A DNA stretch of 64,000 bases, taken from assembly GCF_963663645.1 (NCBI RefSeq), contig NZ_OY760503.1, positions 1,679,501 through 1,743,500 of the forward strand. The letters are read 5' to 3'. Below, one piece after another: positions 45,596 to 54,111 of the stretch; within the stretch, counting starts at the first letter, position 1; each line of letters begins with the position of its first letter. The DNA comes from an uncultured Trichococcus sp. Lineage in GTDB: Bacteria; Bacillota; Bacilli; Lactobacillales; Aerococcaceae. A program made the translations under genes and the position numbers. The notes under the pieces were generated by a model that saw only the letters and a program-made list of their open reading frames with translations, was not told the DNA's origin and searched no databases.

Positions 45596-46444
45596 ATGAA
45601 GAAAGCAGATACGCTCACAAGCGATGCACTGATTCCCGAGCAAAGCACGTCCGCGACCGCGGCAAAGAAAAGACGAAAGAGGATCCAGCCGGAAAAAATG
45701 ATCACCGTCGGCACCGTCGCAGCGATCATGGTGCTCTGGTATGTCGTTACCGCGCTGGGGCTGGTCAGTCCGATGCTGCTGCCGAGCCCGTTGGCGGTTT
45801 GGACGGCCTTCGTGGAGATCCTCTTCAACGGCTATAAAGGCTTCTCCTTGCTGCAGCATATCGGCACCAGCTTATGGCGCCTGCTCAGCGCCTTCGGATT
45901 GGCGATCATCGCCGCGATTCCGTTGGGTTTGCTCAGCGGCTACAACACGAAAATCAAAGCGGCCTTGGACCCGATCATCAACTTCTACCGCCCGTTGCCG
46001 CCATTGGCTTACTACACGTTGTTGGTGATGGGGCTTGGGATTGCGGATGCTTCGAAAGTCGCCTTGCTGTTCCTGGCGGCCTTCGCACCGATCTACGTCA
46101 GCTGCGTCTCGGCCGTTGCGAAAGTCAACACAGACTTCATCAACAGCGCGAAAACGGTCGGCGCCAGCCAGACGCAAGTGTTCTTTCATGTCATTCTGCC
46201 GTCCTGCTTGCCGGATATCCTGACGAGCCTGCGCACCGCACTCAGCGTCGCCTATACGACCCTCGTTTCGGCGGAAATGGTCGCAGCCATGACCGGGATC
46301 GGTTGGCTCGTCCTCGATGCCAGCAACTACCTGCGCAGCGACATCGTCTTCGTCGGCATCATCATCATGGGCATCACCGGCATTCTTTTGGATAAAATCA
46401 TCGTCAGCATCCAAAATAAATTTGTCCCTTGGGCAGGAAAATAA
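45596..46444 (+). CDS. TauC/SsuC-type ABC transporter permease
   Basis: Membrane subunit of a nitrate/sulfonate/taurine-class importer, 282 residues. A basic N-terminal tail (about 1-45) precedes six helices. The EAA-like loop reads NSAKTVGASQTQVFFHVILPSCLPDI. AAGGAGG is spaced 8 bp from the ATG at 45596. The flanking binding protein and ATPase complete the transporter. PII genes immediately upstream suggest that transport is regulated by nitrogen state. Confidence 0.88.
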   Translation: MKKADTLTSDALIPEQSTSATAAKKRRKRIQPEKMITVGTVAAIMVLWYVVTALGLVSPMLLPSPLAVWTAFVEILFNGYKGFSLLQHIGTSLWRLLSAFGLAIIAAIPLGLLSGYNTKIKAALDPIINFYRPLPPLAYYTLLVMGLGIADASKVALLFLAAFAPIYVSCVSAVAKVNTDFINSAKTVGASQTQVFFHVILPSCLPDILTSLRTALSVAYTTLVSAEMVAAMTGIGWLVLDASNYLRSDIVFVGIIIMGITGILLDKIIVSIQNKFVPWAGK

Positions 46445-46468
46445 TCGGAAAATACTAGGAGGCTTTTT

Positions 46469-47527
46469 ATGAAAAAAACCAATATGTTCTCTAAACTACT
46501 GTTCTTATCTTGCTCAGCGCTTCTGTTCGCAGCTTGCGGCAGCGCGGACGGCGCGACCGACTCTTCCACCGCTTCGGCGGATGGCGACCTTCCCGAGAAA
46601 GTCGTCATTGCGACCCTGGAAATGCCGAACGACGAAGGCATCGCGAAAGCGGAAGGCTATTTCGAGGATGAAATGGGTGTGCCGATCGAAATCGTTCAAT
46701 TCGAAAGCGGAAAAGCGATCAACCAGGCCATGGTTTCCGGTGCCGTCGACTTCGGCTTGACCGGTTCGGGCTCGGCCGTATTGGGCATCGCTTCAGGCAT
46801 CCCGATCGAAATGATCTGGATCCATGAGACGCTCGGCTCCGTTGAATCCTTGGTTGCCAAGAATGAACTGAACGCGACCTCCCTGGAAGACCTGAAAGGC
46901 AAGAACATCGGCGTTCCTTTCGCCAGCACCGCCCACTACAGCCTGTTGCGCGCCATCACGGCCAGCGGTTTTGAAGAGACTGATTTCGTACTGATCGATC
47001 TGCAGCCGTCCGATCTCTTTGCGGCTTGGCAGCGCGGCGACATCGACGCGGCCTACATCTGGGAGCCTACCCTCAGCGAACTTTTGGCGGACGGAAATAT
47101 CGTTCTGCACAGCGGCGACGTGGCTGAAATGGGCTACATGACCGCCAACGTCGAAATCGTCCGCAGCGAATTCGGGGAGGACTATCCGGAAATCGTCGAG
47201 AAATACATCGCTTGCGTCGATAAAGCCGTAACGCTTTACCGGGAAGACCCCGATCAAGCCATCGCAATCATCGCTGAGCAATTGAACATCACCGAAGCGT
47301 CCGCCAAGCTGCAGATGGAAGGCCAAAACTGGATTTCCGCCGAGGAACAATTGGATGCAGCCAACCTGGGCACTTCCGAGGCGGTCGGCGCAATGGCCGC
47401 CACCATGTATGACATGGGCCAGTTCTACCTGGATCAGGGCAACATCACCGCATCTCCGAGCGAAGCAGATTTCGCTGAAGGCATAAACACAACGTACATC
47501 GAAGCTTATCTGGATTCGAAAGAATAG
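46469..47527 (+). CDS. TauA-like substrate-binding lipoprotein
   Basis: Extracellular binding protein of the NitT/TauT class, 352 residues. The signal ends in FAAC (lipobox, about Cys22). Characteristic blocks are the N-lobe GKAINQAMVSGAVDFGLTGS and the hinge region AAWQRGDIDAAYIWEP, typical of TauA/SsuA proteins. AGGAGG precedes the ATG. Taurine as ligand is inferred from the aminotransferase and reductase in the same operon; alkanesulfonates remain possible. Confidence 0.87.
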   Translation: MKKTNMFSKLLFLSCSALLFAACGSADGATDSSTASADGDLPEKVVIATLEMPNDEGIAKAEGYFEDEMGVPIEIVQFESGKAINQAMVSGAVDFGLTGSGSAVLGIASGIPIEMIWIHETLGSVESLVAKNELNATSLEDLKGKNIGVPFASTAHYSLLRAITASGFEETDFVLIDLQPSDLFAAWQRGDIDAAYIWEPTLSELLADGNIVLHSGDVAEMGYMTANVEIVRSEFGEDYPEIVEKYIACVDKAVTLYREDPDQAIAIIAEQLNITEASAKLQMEGQNWISAEEQLDAANLGTSEAVGAMAATMYDMGQFYLDQGNITASPSEADFAEGINTTYIEAYLDSKE

Positions 47528-47539
47528 GGGGAACCAATT

Positions 47540-48352
47540 ATGCAGAGGACTTATGAGGGAATCAACGGAAAGACAGTGGTAAAACTGGAGGATGTCGAAC
47601 TGGTCTACAACAGCGAAATCGGGACCGTGACGGCCTTGGCCCAAGTCAATCTCGACATCCAAGCAGGCGAGTTCATCTGCGTAATGGGACCATCCGGCTG
47701 CGGCAAGAGCACGCTCCTGAACATCATCTCGGGCTTCATGCAGCCGACGGACGGGCAAGCGCTGATGGACGGCAAACCGATCGAAGGGCCGGATTGGCAC
47801 AGGGGGGTCGTCTTCCAGACGCCACCGCTCTATCCGTGGCTGACGATCAAGGAGAACGTCAACTTCGGCCTGCGCATGCGCAACATCCCGGAACAGGAAC
47901 GCGAGGCGATCACGGAGGAATACCTGGAAATCGTCGGACTCAAGGATTTCGCCGACCGGAAACCGTATGAGCTTTCCGGCGGGATGAAGCAACGCGCTTC
48001 GTTGGCCAAAGTGTTGGTCAACGAACCGGGCATGATCCTGATGGATGAACCGTTCGGCGCGCTCGATGCCTTGACCCGCGACAAGATGCAGGCGCTGATC
48101 CGCCGCATTTGGATGAAGAACCAGAGCACCGTCTTCTTCATCACCCATGACGTGGACGAGGCGTTATCGCTGGCGACGAAAGTCATCGTCATGTCCAGCC
48201 GCCCCGGCCGCATCGTCAAGGTGCTCGACACCGACTTCACCTACGACATGGACGGCGCCAACAGCGAAAGCGCCCGCTACTCAAAGCAATACATGACGAT
48301 GCGCGAATCGATCCTGAACGTCATCAACCAAAAAGACGAGCTGGCTGTGTAG
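47540..48352 (+). CDS. TauB/SsuB-type ABC transporter ATP-binding protein
   Basis: ATPase subunit of 270 residues. Walker A GPSGCGKST, Q-loop VVFQTPPLYPW, signature LSGGMKQR, Walker B ILMDEPFGALD and the switch histidine in FFITHDVDEA are all present. It lies 12 bp after the binding protein gene. A hairpin pair and a short gap separate it from the downstream dehydrogenase, which is read in the same direction. Confidence 0.92.
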   Translation: MQRTYEGINGKTVVKLEDVELVYNSEIGTVTALAQVNLDIQAGEFICVMGPSGCGKSTLLNIISGFMQPTDGQALMDGKPIEGPDWHRGVVFQTPPLYPWLTIKENVNFGLRMRNIPEQEREAITEEYLEIVGLKDFADRKPYELSGGMKQRASLAKVLVNEPGMILMDEPFGALDALTRDKMQALIRRIWMKNQSTVFFITHDVDEALSLATKVIVMSSRPGRIVKVLDTDFTYDMDGANSESARYSKQYMTMRESILNVINQKDELAV

Positions 48353-48417
48353 GTGGGATGGTATAATGAGAGGTGAGGCCGGTGGACGGGCGCGGGAACT
48401 GCCGGAAATGGCCTGAA

Positions 48418-48512
48418 AAGATGAATAAAAATCATGAATCCATCTTTAGCGGGCCCGCCCGCGGAAAAACCATGGATAACAATCATGAATCCATGGTTTC
48501 GGTCTTGGGGGG
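48418..48512. repeat. Hairpin array F1 (family F, 2 units)
   Basis: Two stems, AAAGATGAAT/ATCCATCTTT and AACCATGGAT/ATCCATGGTT, share the loop-side sequence AATCATGAATCCAT. That shared sequence starts at 48430 and 48481, 51 bp apart. The stems differ by a paired change (GATG/CATC versus CATGG/CCATG). It lies between the transporter ATPase and the dehydrogenase. Confidence 0.72.
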
Positions 48513-48546
48513 CGGGCAATCCGATGAAGGGCACGCTTCAAAAATA

Positions 48547-48574
48547 CGGGGCCGCCTCGCATGAGGCAGCCCCA
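48547..48574. other. GC-rich hairpin before the dehydrogenase gene
   Basis: GGGGCCGCCTC and GAGGCAGCCCC with loop GCAT. No T-run follows on the plus strand, so it may attenuate or stabilise the transcript rather than end it. Confidence 0.5.
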
Positions 48575-48618
48575 AAGCCATTTAAAAAGATAAACCTACT
48601 GCAGAAAGGGTGCATGGA

Positions 48619-49767
48619 ATGGATTGGAATTATCAACAACCAGTGAAAATCATCTTCGGAAACGGAAAAATTTCCGCCTTGAAGGAAGTCATCGCAGAGT
48701 TAGGGGAGACGGACGGTATCCTGATCTGTTCGCGTTCCTTCCGAAAATCCGGCCTGGCCGACAGGATCATCGAGGAAGCGGATGGTCTGCTGACCGCCGT
48801 CTACAGCGACGTTTCGCCAAATCCAGAGGTGAGCGAAGTCGATGCCTGCGCCGAGCTGATGCGCGAGCAGGGCTCCAAATTTGTGGTCGCGCTGGGCGGC
48901 GGAAGCGTGATGGATCTCGCCAAAGCTGCCGCGACGATTGCCACGGTGGACGAGTCGATCAGTCTCTACCACGGCACCGGCAAAGCTTTGCCGGAAACAT
49001 TCCTGCCTTTGATCGCCGTACCGACGACTTCCGGAACCGGCAGCGAAGTCACAAGTGTCGCGGTCCTTTCCGACCACGCAACCGGCAAAAAAGCGCCGAT
49101 CCTGTCGCCGAACTTTTTCCCGGCCTACGCCGTCGTTGATCCGGAATTGACCTATACTTGTCCGCCGACCGTGACCGCCTGCTCCGGGATCGATGTCCTT
49201 TGCCAAGCAATCGAAGGGTATTGGAGCGTGAACCACCAGCCGATCTGCGACGCGCTCGCGATCCATGCCGCGAAATTGGTTTTTGAGCACCTGCCGATCG
49301 CCTATGCAAACCCGACCGACGCCACGGCGCGCGAAAAGATGGCCGAAGCTTCCGTCATCGCCGGCCTGGCTTTCGCGCTGCCGAAGACGACTTCCTCGCA
49401 CGCCGTCTCTTATCCGCTGACCAATCTCTACGGTATCCCGCACGGTGAAGCCTGCGGATTGACGATCGATTACTTCGCCAAAGTGAATGCCCTGCTGGAA
49501 ACGGATGGCCGCGTGGCCGCCTTCGCCAAAGCTCTAGGTTTCGCCGATGCAGTTGAGATGGCCGACTCCATCACAGCGCTGAAAAAACAGATCGGCTTGC
49601 GGACGGATCTTGTGGATTTGAACTTGTCCGATGCCCAGATCGATGAATTAGTGCAGCTTTCCCATCATCCCAATCTCGAGAATAATCCAGTCAAGATCAC
49701 GGACGACATCCTCTATGATCTGTTCGGGACGTTGAGCAAGAAAGAGATGTATGTGGAGCAGCCGTAA
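48619..49767 (+). CDS. Iron-containing alcohol dehydrogenase family, probable sulfoacetaldehyde reductase
   Basis: NAD(P)H-dependent reductase of 382 residues. The nucleotide-binding block is GGGSVMDLAKAA (93-104) and the family signature region is SSHAVSYPL...GIPHGEACG. In a taurine operon the obvious job is to reduce sulfoacetaldehyde to isethionate, as SarD/TauF-type enzymes do. Compared with FucO-like enzymes, three metal ligands are kept (Asp192, His261, His275) but the fourth is Gln196 (DVLCQAIE in place of DALxHAIE). The ATG at 48619 is spaced 8 bp from AAAGGG. Phosphonoacetaldehyde or other aldehydes are alternatives. Confidence 0.78.
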   Translation: MDWNYQQPVKIIFGNGKISALKEVIAELGETDGILICSRSFRKSGLADRIIEEADGLLTAVYSDVSPNPEVSEVDACAELMREQGSKFVVALGGGSVMDLAKAAATIATVDESISLYHGTGKALPETFLPLIAVPTTSGTGSEVTSVAVLSDHATGKKAPILSPNFFPAYAVVDPELTYTCPPTVTACSGIDVLCQAIEGYWSVNHQPICDALAIHAAKLVFEHLPIAYANPTDATAREKMAEASVIAGLAFALPKTTSSHAVSYPLTNLYGIPHGEACGLTIDYFAKVNALLETDGRVAAFAKALGFADAVEMADSITALKKQIGLRTDLVDLNLSDAQIDELVQLSHHPNLENNPVKITDDILYDLFGTLSKKEMYVEQP

Positions 49768-49798
49768 CCGGCTGCTTTTTTCTTTCAAAAACAAGGAA

Positions 49799-49941
49799 TA
49801 ACCCGCCAAAACCGGTTTTGGCGGGTTATTTCTGTTGTGCACAGTTCAAGATTCCCCGCCAAAACTGATTTGGCGGGCTAAATCAACTTCATGCGGCCCG
49901 AAATAAACCGCCAAAGACTGTTTGGCGGGGAAACTCCCGCC
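49799..49941. repeat. Hairpin array A4 (family A, 3 units)
   Basis: GGCGGG right arms start at 49820, 49872 and 49924, exactly 52 bp apart. Positions 49851-49941 (91 bp) are identical to 53019-53109 in array A5. The array lies between the convergent dehydrogenase and ABC exporter genes. Confidence 0.9.
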
Positions 49942-49985
49942 CCGAGGTTTGAAACATTCTGAATCTTTTTGCCTTTACTCCAAAA

Positions 49986-50031
49986 AACCAGCCACCCAAC
50001 CTCAAAACGAGGATGGATGGCTGTTTTTTTA
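49986..50031. terminator. Bidirectional terminator between dehydrogenase and ABC exporter
   Basis: CAGCCACCCAACCTC and GAGGATGGATGGCTG form the stem. T-runs follow it on the plus strand and, as AAAAAA upstream, on the minus strand. Confidence 0.85.
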
Positions 50032-50044
50032 GCTGCCTTAAAAC

Positions 50045-52096
50045 TTAGTCATGACGCAAAGCTTCGATCGGATCGAGCTTGGCGGCTTTGTTGGCAGGGA
50101 AGACACCGGCGATGACACTGATGATGACGCTGGCCAGAATGCCCAACAAGGCATAGGTCGGAGTCATGTGCAGGATGGTCGTCCCGAAGATGCGCTCGAC
50201 CGCCACGTTGCCGATTGTGGAAAGGAGAGCCGCAATGCCGACTCCGAGCAGGCCGCTGAACAAGCCGATCAGGAAGGATTCAGAGACGAAGATGCGGCGG
50301 ATGTCTTTGTTGCGCCCACCGATCGCTTTGATGACGCCGATTTCCTGCGTCCGCTCAACGACGCTGATGTAAAGGACTGTCAGGATCATGATGGCCGATA
50401 CGAACAAGGAAATGCCGGCCACACCGGCTAGGATATAGGTGAAGATATCCAGCAATTTCGTGAAGGTTTTTGCCAGCGTGTCTGTGGAAGAGCCCGCATA
50501 ACCCAATCCGTTGATCGCATCTTTGATGTCTTGGGAATTGCTTGTTTCATCCGCGAAAAGATACGCGACATTCGGTTCCACGGTCAAGCCGTTTTCCGCG
50601 TTCATGTCCGCGAAAGTGTCCATCGTCATGAAGACCGAGTCGAAAGCGCCGGCAGGGCCGATCGCGTTTCCAGCTGTGTAGATGCCGCTGACCGTGTAGG
50701 TGCCGATCAAAGGATTGCCGTTGACGGAAAGCTTGACTTCGACTTCGTTGCCGATCATATCCTCCGGGGTGCCGGCCATCCCATCGGCCATTTCCTCGGT
50801 GATCAGGACTTCATCCTGTTCCGGGAACTCGCCGTACAGAATGTTGGAGTCGGTCATGTTCGCCGAAGTCGTGCCGAAGTTCATGAACGGATAATTTTCG
50901 CCTTCATAAACGACCGTATCGCTGCCCATTGAGAAGGAAGCGTAGGATAATTCCAGCTTTTCGACATGCGGAATGGCTTCCAGTTCAGCGATGTTCGCCT
51001 CTTCAAACGGGATGTTCTTCGAAAGCTGGGCAGCCGGATTATCGGCGATCAGCGTGCCACCGATTCCGCCACCGCCGCCCATGCCACTCGGTTGCGCCGG
51101 TGCTGCTTCTGCGACGGTTTCGACGCTAGCGGAGCTGTCATATTGCGTCTCCTTGGTCATCCGCGCTTCACTGATGATCGGATTGACGTTTTCGTTCATC
51201 GTGTCTGTCAGGTAGTCGTTGACGCCTTTGCCGAGTGCCAGCATCAGGATGATGCTCATGATGCCGATGCTCCCGCCCAACGCGATCAGGATGTTGCGGC
51301 TCAATTTTTCTTTCATGTTCAGCAGGGCCATGCGGATGGCCGCGAAGAAACTAAGGTTTTTGTTTTCCTGCTTTGCCTTTATTTGGAAGGCGTTGTCGTG
51401 GAACTGCAGCGGCGGGCGTTTTTCGTCATTGATGATTTTGCCGTCATCGATCGTCACGATGCGGGTGGAACGGGAAGCGACGCGCTCCGAGTGGGTGACC
51501 ATGATGACCAGCTTGCCGGTTTTCGCGATGTCCTGGATGATGTCCAGCACTTGATCCGACGTCTGGGAATCGAGCGCCCCGGTAGGTTCGTCGGCGATGA
51601 TGATGTCGGGATCGTTGACCAAGGCCCGCGCAATCGCAACACGTTGTTTTTGCCCGCCGGATAATTGGTTCGGTTTCTTGTGGTAATGGTCTTTCAGACC
51701 CAGTTGCTCGAGCACCTCTTTGGCGCGGGCTTTTCGGGTTTTGCTGTCGATGTTCGAAAGCGTCATCGCCAAGGTGACGTTGTCCAAAATGGAAAGGTGA
51801 GGGACGAGATTGAAACTTTGGAAGATGAAGCCGATTTTCTCTTTGTGGAAAGCGACCATTTCCTTTTCCTTGAACTGGCCGATATTCTCGCCGTCCACCA
51901 GTATTTCACCGTCGAATTGCGAATCCAAGCCGCCCAACAAGTTCATCAGCGTCGACTTGCCGCTGCCGGATTCACCGATGATCGAAACCAATTCACCTTT
52001 TTCGAAAGACAACTGGACGTCCTTCAATGCGTGGAAACGTTCGCTGTCGGTGATCGGATAATATTTGTTCAAATTGTTTACTTCCAAAAATGCCAT
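50045..52096 (-). CDS. MacB-like ABC exporter, fused ATPase-permease
   Basis: Predicted efflux or lipid-extraction transporter of 683 residues. Residues 1-230 form a LolD/MacB-type ATPase: Walker [10 protein letters not shown], signature LSGGQKQR, Walker [15 protein letters not shown] helix near 265-285 is followed by a large extracytoplasmic domain (about 290-550) and three C-terminal FtsX-type helices. Such fused proteins export peptides or antibiotics or respond to them. GAGGAGGAAC precedes the ATG. A tetR gene lies upstream, and a TetR-type palindrome sits between the promoter and the start codon, so drug-inducible expression is likely. Confidence 0.9.
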   Translation of the reverse strand: MAFLEVNNLNKYYPITDSERFHALKDVQLSFEKGELVSIIGESGSGKSTLMNLLGGLDSQFDGEILVDGENIGQFKEKEMVAFHKEKIGFIFQSFNLVPHLSILDNVTLAMTLSNIDSKTRKARAKEVLEQLGLKDHYHKKPNQLSGGQKQRVAIARALVNDPDIIIADEPTGALDSQTSDQVLDIIQDIAKTGKLVIMVTHSERVASRSTRIVTIDDGKIINDEKRPPLQFHDNAFQIKAKQENKNLSFFAAIRMALLNMKEKLSRNILIALGGSIGIMSIILMLALGKGVNDYLTDTMNENVNPIISEARMTKETQYDSSASVETVAEAAPAQPSGMGGGGGIGGTLIADNPAAQLSKNIPFEEANIAELEAIPHVEKLELSYASFSMGSDTVVYEGENYPFMNFGTTSANMTDSNILYGEFPEQDEVLITEEMADGMAGTPEDMIGNEVEVKLSVNGNPLIGTYTVSGIYTAGNAIGPAGAFDSVFMTMDTFADMNAENGLTVEPNVAYLFADETSNSQDIKDAINGLGYAGSSTDTLAKTFTKLLDIFTYILAGVAGISLFVSAIMILTVLYISVVERTQEIGVIKAIGGRNKDIRRIFVSESFLIGLFSGLLGVGIAALLSTIGNVAVERIFGTTILHMTPTYALLGILASVIISVIAGVFPANKAAKLDPIEALRHD

Positions 52097-52120
52097 ATAA
52101 CTGTTCCTCCTCTTGAATAA

Positions 52121-52144
52121 AAAAGTGAGTAATCACTCACTTTT
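52121..52144. promoter_or_regulatory. 24-bp palindrome, candidate TetR operator
   Basis: Perfect arms AAAAGTGAGT and ACTCACTTTT flank AATC. It lies between the exporter promoter and ribosome site, where a bound repressor would block transcription. Confidence 0.72.
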
Positions 52145-52157
52145 ATCTTGTGGGTAC

Positions 52158-52187
52158 AGTATAGTCCTTAGCAGGGCAGGCTGTCAA
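52158..52187 (-). promoter_or_regulatory. Promoter of the ABC exporter gene
   Basis: On the minus strand a consensus TTGACA is followed by an 18-bp spacer and TATACT. The exporter therefore has its own strong promoter downstream of tetR. Confidence 0.78.
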
Positions 52188-52194
52188 GGACTGA

Positions 52195-52839
52195 TTACGG
52201 CTGGAGGCCTTTTTCGAGAAAAAGAATCAGGTGATCGGTTTCGACGCTCTGATCGGTGTTGCTGGAGAGACCCATCGATTTTGCGACGACAAAACCGGCA
52301 ACCGTGCTGATGATCAGGCGGATGATTTCTTCATTCGGCCAGTCGACGATCTCCTGCTTTTGTTTGAACAGATCCAGCAGTTGGTTGATTTCCTTGAACA
52401 GAACGCCCGGAATCAGCGTCAGCAGATTGTCGCGCATGGATTCCTGATACAGATATTCCGTCAGAAAGATTTTCCAGATCTTCATGTTGTTGCCGGCGAA
52501 ATCGATCCTGTCAGGCAGGACACGGTGGAGAAAATGATGGAAGGACAAGTCAGCCATATTCTCTTTGTTTTTCTGCAGTTCTGCAGGAATCAGCACTTCG
52601 AGCGACTTGCTGAGGATCGGCAATATGCTGGCATACAGTAGATTCTCCTTCGAACCGAAATGCTTGAAGATGGTGCCTTCCGCCACATCCGCCAAGCGGG
52701 CGATGTCCTTTGTCGATGTGTTCGAATAGCCTTTTTCTGCGAACAACTCCAGACTGGCGCTCAAAATAGCCTGCATCTTCGGCGTCAATTTTTCGTTGTT
52801 CTGGATTTTGTGTTTAAAGATTTCAAAAACCGAATCCAC
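52195..52839 (-). CDS. TetR-family repressor
   Basis: DNA-binding regulator of 214 residues. The N-terminal TetR HTH is at about 22-67 (ILSASLELFAEKGYSNTSTKDIARLADVAEGTIFKHFGSK is split here by its turn). The C-terminal helices would bind a ligand. Translation starts with GTG (52839-52837) after AAAGGAG. It is followed 98 bp later by the MacB-like exporter, whose promoter carries a 24-bp palindrome. Repression of the exporter by this protein is the natural reading, although binding is not shown. Confidence 0.9.
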   Translation of the reverse strand: MDSVFEIFKHKIQNNEKLTPKMQAILSASLELFAEKGYSNTSTKDIARLADVAEGTIFKHFGSKENLLYASILPILSKSLEVLIPAELQKNKENMADLSFHHFLHRVLPDRIDFAGNNMKIWKIFLTEYLYQESMRDNLLTLIPGVLFKEINQLLDLFKQKQEIVDWPNEEIIRLIISTVAGFVVAKSMGLSSNTDQSVETDHLILFLEKGLQP

Positions 52840-52967
52840 TCTATCCGCTCCTTTACAGTTGGTTTTGGTTCCATCTTACGGTGTTAACCGGAAACAAGCA
52901 AGCAGTTTCCGAAGATTGGTGGTGGATGTGCGGATATGTGAATCTCGGATCTCGGATCGGGCGTAGT

Positions 52968-53109
52968 TTCCCCGCCAAAGGCCGTTGAGCGGGGAAACTA
53001 TGTCGTGTGGGGCTCAAAATTCCCCGCCAAAACTGATTTGGCGGGCTAAATCAACTTCATGCGGCCCGAAATAAACCGCCAAAGACTGTTTGGCGGGGAA
53101 ACTCCCGCC
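52968..53109. repeat. Hairpin array A5 (family A, 3 units)
   Basis: Right arms start at 52988, 53040 and 53092, exactly 52 bp apart. Units 2 and 3, positions 53019-53109, are an identical copy of 49851-49941 in A4. The two copies are direct repeats enclosing the exporter and tetR genes. Confidence 0.9.
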
Positions 53110-53120
53110 AATTCAGATCG

Positions 53121-54077
53121 TCAAAGCAGCACCGTCATCAGAATGATGAACGTCACGATGGAGAGGATGACGTTAAGCGACAGAAAATTCATGATGAAGC
53201 TCTTGTCGGGGCAATCGCCTTCGATGAAGACAGGGATGATGAAGGAGGGGGGACAGATGAACATCGTGTAGACGGCCATCTGGAACATGCGGTCCAAGCC
53301 AAGCAGCCTGTCGATGACGAAAGTGTTCAGCAGATAGGCCAACAGAAGCATCATGCCGATCCTCAGCAATACCGCCGGGAGCGGCACCAAAAGCTGTTTC
53401 AAATCGAAGTGGAGTTCATAGCCGATCACCAAAAGGATCAGCGGTAAGGTGATTTCTGCCAACATTCCCGCGGCTGTCAGCAAGGCTGCTGTCGCCGGGT
53501 TCGTGTGGAAAAACGTCCGCCCGCCAAGCATGGAGACCAAGATTCCCAAAAACATGCTGATCAGGAAGGGTGATTTGACTATATGTTTGACCTGGTCCTT
53601 AAGGCTCATCCTTTTTCTGCCGGTTTGGTTGCAGCCGACTTTATCCAAAAACGTCGCGAGCACGATGAAGATGAATATCAGATTGCCGATATCGAGGATG
53701 GCCAATCTGTACAAGTGCTCGGCGCCGAAAGTAGAGATGAAGAGCGGATAGCCGATGATGCCGGTGACGAAGCTGGAATAGACTGCCGGAAAGAATGCAT
53801 TGGATGATTTCCAGATTTTTTTGAACAAAAACCCCATCGAGAAAGCCAACAGGCAAGTGATGAAAACCGCAACGGAGCCCCATAGGTAGTCCGCTTGCAG
53901 ATCGGCATCCAACAAAATCAGAAACAAAAGACTGGGTAAGGCCAGATTCAAAATCAGCTTCTTCATGCCTTTGACGGCATCTGCGCTGATGAAGGCGGTC
54001 TTCTCCAGAACAATCCCTGTCGTTATCAGCGCGATGACCGGAAATGCCTTTAAGGCGATGGTTATGATGTCATTCAT
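53121..54077 (-). CDS. AEC-family transporter
   Basis: Secondary transporter of 318 residues with about nine to ten helices. It shares the AEC layout with the gene at 23334: an N-terminal SADAVKGMKKLILNLALPSL block and a central FFPAVYSSFVTGIIGYPLF helix break. AAGGAGGTAATG precedes the ATG. The gene follows the TSUP transporter by 34 bp on the minus strand, so the two probably form an operon. Its substrate is unknown; an organic anion is likely for the family. Confidence 0.85.
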   Translation of the reverse strand: MNDIITIALKAFPVIALITTGIVLEKTAFISADAVKGMKKLILNLALPSLLFLILLDADLQADYLWGSVAVFITCLLAFSMGFLFKKIWKSSNAFFPAVYSSFVTGIIGYPLFISTFGAEHLYRLAILDIGNLIFIFIVLATFLDKVGCNQTGRKRMSLKDQVKHIVKSPFLISMFLGILVSMLGGRTFFHTNPATAALLTAAGMLAEITLPLILLVIGYELHFDLKQLLVPLPAVLLRIGMMLLLAYLLNTFVIDRLLGLDRMFQMAVYTMFICPPSFIIPVFIEGDCPDKSFIMNFLSLNVILSIVTFIILMTVLL

Positions 54078-54111
54078 GAAACATTACCTCCTTCATCAAC
54101 CAATAGTGCCT

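Noticed and set aside
43439-49767. 2-aminoethylphosphonate degradation operon
   Set aside because: That pathway normally uses a class V aminotransferase (PhnW) and PhnX hydrolase. Here the aminotransferase is class III and no hydrolase is present. It remains a weak alternative for the reductase.
49851-53109. Composite transposon around the ABC exporter
   Set aside because: The flanking 91-bp repeats are direct repeats of hairpin arrays; no transposase gene, terminal inverted repeats or target duplication was found.
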